Assembly: GCA_002694245.1 (NCBI GenBank)
Contig: NZLM01000037.1
Location: 95,987 to 103,932, forward strand
Reading direction: 5' to 3'
DNA: 7,946 nucleotides
DNA from: Methanobacteriota archaeon
GTDB taxonomy: Archaea; Thermoplasmatota; Poseidoniia; Poseidoniales; Poseidoniaceae
This document shows positions 6,218-7,946 of this stretch, in pieces. Position 1 is the stretch's first letter. Each line of letters starts with the position of its first letter. The position numbers and the translations under genes are program-made. Under the pieces are notes generated by a model. The model had not been told where the DNA came from. It searched no databases and was given only the letters and a program-made list of their open reading frames with translations.

Positions 6218-6634
6218 ATGAAAATATATCTTGACCATATCGGTATTGCTTGTAATAATCTAGACGATGCCTCACCTTTTTGGAGATTAATTGGTCTACA
6301 ACAGGGCAAGGATGAAACTGTAATTGAGCAAGGGGTGACAACTCGATTTTTTGCTACTTCAGATGGTGATACCAGAAAGCCAATGATAGAACTCCTAGAG
6401 CCTACAGGGGATGATACCCCTGTAGGAAAATTCCTGGCAAAAAGAGGACCTGGTGTTCAGCAAATCTGCTTCAGAGTTGAAGATATTGATGAAATGATAT
6501 CGATGTTGACATCTAATGGAATCATAATGATCGATTCAGAACCTCGTATAGGTGCACACGGAGCAAAAATTGCTTTTGTCCATCCAAAAAGTACAGGAGG
6601 AGTTCTTGTTGAATTGGCCGAAAAGGGTGATTGA
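6218..6634 (+). CDS. mce: Methylmalonyl-CoA epimerase (VOC family)
   Basis: This enzyme interconverts (S)- and (R)-methylmalonyl-CoA and so feeds the neighbouring mutase. It has 138 residues, the normal length, made of two beta-alpha-beta-beta-beta modules of the vicinal-oxygen-chelate fold. Visible signatures are YLDHIGIACNN (metal His7), MIELLEPTGDDTPVGKFL (Glu58 at the second metal site), GPGVQQICFRVEDI (78-90), GAHGAKIAFVHPKSTGGVLVEL (112-133) and the final metal ligand Glu132. The usual His-His of 'GLHHIAF', whose second His binds metal, is Gln81-Gln82 here. AGGTGAT (6208-6214) overlaps the mutase stop and lies 3 nt before the ATG. The stop abuts the next start with no gap. A perfect 10-bp inverted repeat lies in the coding sequence at 6401-6426. 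Confidence 0.94.
   Translation: MKIYLDHIGIACNNLDDASPFWRLIGLQQGKDETVIEQGVTTRFFATSDGDTRKPMIELLEPTGDDTPVGKFLAKRGPGVQQICFRVEDIDEMISMLTSNGIIMIDSEPRIGAHGAKIAFVHPKSTGGVLVELAEKGD
6401..6426. repeat. Perfect 10-bp inverted repeat inside the epimerase gene
   Basis: Arms CCTACAGGGG and CCCCTGTAGG are exact reverse complements around the loop ATGATA. The RNA hairpin would be strong (six of ten pairs G-C) and lies over codons for Glu61 to Gly70. AAAATT follows on the plus strand. It may simply result from codon choice for the EPTGDDTPVG segment, or it may act in mRNA stability or translational pausing. Confidence 0.6.
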
Positions 6635-6937
6635 ATGAGGACATGCCTCGATATGCTAGCAGCACTACCACACATCGATGGACCATCAGTAAGAGAACAG
6701 GCTCAATTTATTAGTTCTAGACTCGATGTCTGCTTGAACAAAAATCTTGTTTCAAATGATGCTTATTTGGATTCAGGAGTTATCCAAGGCGCCCTTGATA
6801 TGATCGCAAATCACACTGATATGGGAATATCACAAGCTGAAATCCGCTCACTTATCTCACAACAAATATACCGGGCAGAAAAATTAGAATCTAAATATCC
6901 GGGTCTGGACAGGATAATCGAACAAGGTAGGAAATGA
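6635..6937 (+). CDS. Conserved-looking helical protein of unknown function
   Basis: This 100-residue protein does not match a family I know. It appears wholly alpha-helical: helices at about 17-37, 46-60, 66-84 and 89-98, with a GISQAEIRSLISQQIYRAEKLESKYPG segment that could form a coiled coil or helix-turn-helix-like packing. Cys4 and Cys33 are the only cysteines. There is no signal peptide or membrane segment. GGGTGAT (6625-6631), inside the end of the epimerase gene, lies 3 nt before the ATG, and the ATG directly follows the epimerase stop. Translation is therefore probably coupled. It ends 3 nt before the ABC ATPase gene. The tight packing and good ribosome site make it a real gene. Its place between epimerase and transporter does not settle which of them it serves. 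Confidence 0.82.
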   Translation: MRTCLDMLAALPHIDGPSVREQAQFISSRLDVCLNKNLVSNDAYLDSGVIQGALDMIANHTDMGISQAEIRSLISQQIYRAEKLESKYPGLDRIIEQGRK

Positions 6938-6940
6938 CTT

Positions 6941-7768
6941 ATGGATTCACCTCTTTTGACGCTATCAGGAGTTGCGAAAAATTTCGGCGATGTCCAAGCG
7001 TTGACCCATGTCGATTTGAAGATACATCCTGGACAAGTTGTTGGTTTAGTTGGCGGTAACGGAGCTGGCAAAACAACACTTCTCAGATTAATGGCAGGAG
7101 TTATGGAACCCAGCCATGGTAGCGTAATGTTCCAAAATTCACCAGTATCTCAAATGCGAAGTAAATTAGGCGTTGTTCCTGAATCAACTGGATTATATTC
7201 TAGACTAACTGCTTGGGAGAACATTAGATACCATTCTCGAATGTATGGTATAGATGACAATCTTGCTTGGTCAAGAGTTACCAATTTTGCTCAGAGTTTA
7301 GACCTTGTAGATGCATTATCACGACACACAAAGGGTTTCAGTCGTGGAATGCGACAAAAAACAGCGTTGTTACGAGCCCTAGCGCATGGACCAGAAATAC
7401 TGCTTCTGGATGAGCCAACTGCAGGTCTAGACGTAACTAGTGCAAGAACCGTGAGATCACTTGTTGGACAACTCAGAGATGAAGGTGGTACAGTAATTTA
7501 CAGTACACACCACCTTGCTGAAGCACAACAGGTATGCGACAGAATTGTAATTGTTCACAACGGTGAAATAAGAGCAGACGGCTCTCCAGATGAATTGTTA
7601 CATATCACCCAAACTGCTAATCTTGAAGATGCTTATGTGTCACTAACTTCAGATAAAGCACGACCTAGATCTGAAGATGGTGGTAAAGAGGGTAAATTGT
7701 CCAAGTGGTGGAGAATTTTCCTTACTGGGCGAACCCCTAAACTTGAGGAGGCGAATGAGGATGAATAA
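6941..7768 (+). CDS. ABC transporter ATP-binding protein, NatA-like
   Basis: This cytoplasmic ATPase powers an ABC-2 type exporter; the permease is the next gene. It has 275 residues. Walker A is GGNGAGKT (38-45). The Q-loop region VVPESTGLYSRLT has Glu81 where many ABC proteins have Gln, as is common in the NatA/DrrA/CcmA group. The signature is FSRGMRQKT (133-141), Walker B is ILLLDEPTAGLD (153-164) with the D-loop included, and the H-loop His is in YSTHH (187-191). After the nucleotide-binding domain, residues of about 235-275 form a polar, highly charged tail (SEDGGKEGK, KLEEANEDE) around a basic WWRIF patch. The start at 6941 gives a normal N-terminus; AGGTAGG (6925-6931) lies upstream within the previous gene. 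The substrate (sodium, drug, lipid or other) cannot be told from the ATPase. Confidence 0.93.
   Translation: MDSPLLTLSGVAKNFGDVQALTHVDLKIHPGQVVGLVGGNGAGKTTLLRLMAGVMEPSHGSVMFQNSPVSQMRSKLGVVPESTGLYSRLTAWENIRYHSRMYGIDDNLAWSRVTNFAQSLDLVDALSRHTKGFSRGMRQKTALLRALAHGPEILLLDEPTAGLDVTSARTVRSLVGQLRDEGGTVIYSTHHLAEAQQVCDRIVIVHNGEIRADGSPDELLHITQTANLEDAYVSLTSDKARPRSEDGGKEGKLSKWWRIFLTGRTPKLEEANEDE
7747..7751 (+). promoter_or_regulatory. Shine-Dalgarno site of the permease gene
   Basis: GGAGG, within the last codons of the ATPase gene, lies 9 nt before the ATG at 7761 but only 3 nt before the in-frame ATG at 7755. It therefore favours 7761 as the permease start. Confidence 0.55.
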
Positions 7769-7946
7769 TTCGTGGCGGTTTGTTTCAACAATTGCTAAAA
7801 AAGAAATCATCGAATTCGTCAGAGATTGGCGTACGTTAATTGCATTAGTGATTATTCCTTTACTCATATTTCCAGCCCTATTCATCGCTTTACCGTTGTT
7901 ATTACAATCTGAAGCAGCAGAGTTAGATGCTCTAGAATTAGATGTC
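7761..7946 (+). CDS. ABC-2 type permease, NatB-like (N-terminal part, cut by window end)
   Basis: The frame stays open for 62 codons to the last base. The N-terminus is cytoplasmic and charged (TIAKKEIIEFVRDWRT, 10-25), a hallmark of NatB-like and other ABC-2 permeases. It is followed by one hydrophobic membrane segment at about 26-48 (LIALVIIPLLIFPALFIALP) and the start of an acidic outer loop (SEAAELDALELD), which in NatB proteins becomes a large extracytoplasmic domain. It overlaps the end of the ATPase gene by 8 nt, so translation is coupled and the two surely form one transporter. An in-frame ATG at 7755 is the alternative start. The C-terminal membrane bundle lies outside the window. 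Confidence 0.88.
   Translation, partial: MNNSWRFVSTIAKKEIIEFVRDWRTLIALVIIPLLIFPALFIALPLLLQSEAAELDALELDV

Overview
The window looks like genomic DNA from an archaeon of low-to-moderate GC, most plausibly a marine Thermoplasmatota lineage (Marine Group II/III-like). The placement is an inference. Direct support for an archaeon is: a Kae1-type (not bacterial TsaD-type) t6A enzyme with an HCVAH metal site and an IDNGTMIA motif; a tRNA-Val gene without an encoded CCA and with a TATA box about 29 nt upstream; a stand-alone catalytic chain of methylmalonyl-CoA mutase with no B12 domain; and AGGTGAT-type Shine-Dalgarno sites at several internal genes.

Left part (1-2179, mostly minus strand): a possible C-terminal scrap of a plus-strand gene (3-44), tRNA-Val(GAC) on the minus strand (99-171) with its TATA box, about 350 nt with no recognisable gene, a near-perfect 24-nt palindrome (553-576), then a two-gene minus-strand unit made of hutI (imidazolonepropionase) followed by a small ferredoxin-like/ABM-like protein of unknown function.

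Right part (2230-7946, all plus strand): starting 50 nt from the hutI start codon, eight genes follow with gaps of 0-42 nt or short overlaps, so they may be one long transcript. They are kae1; a very basic low-complexity protein with a conserved-looking helical C-terminus; an FKBP/SlyD-type prolyl isomerase with a His-rich tail; the methylmalonyl-CoA mutase catalytic chain; methylmalonyl-CoA epimerase; an unknown 100-residue helical protein; a NatA-like ABC ATPase; and the first 62 codons of its NatB-like ABC-2 permease, cut by the window edge.

Functionally, mutase and epimerase together turn (S)-methylmalonyl-CoA, via the R epimer, into succinyl-CoA, as in propionate, odd-chain or branched-chain catabolism. 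HutI belongs to histidine breakdown to glutamate. The ABC pair is probably an exporter. Kae1 and the prolyl isomerase are housekeeping. I found no CRISPR array, insertion sequence, phage gene or clear defence system. The most interesting items are the two strong inverted repeats, the three uncharacterised small proteins, and the Gln-Gln replacement at the epimerase metal site.
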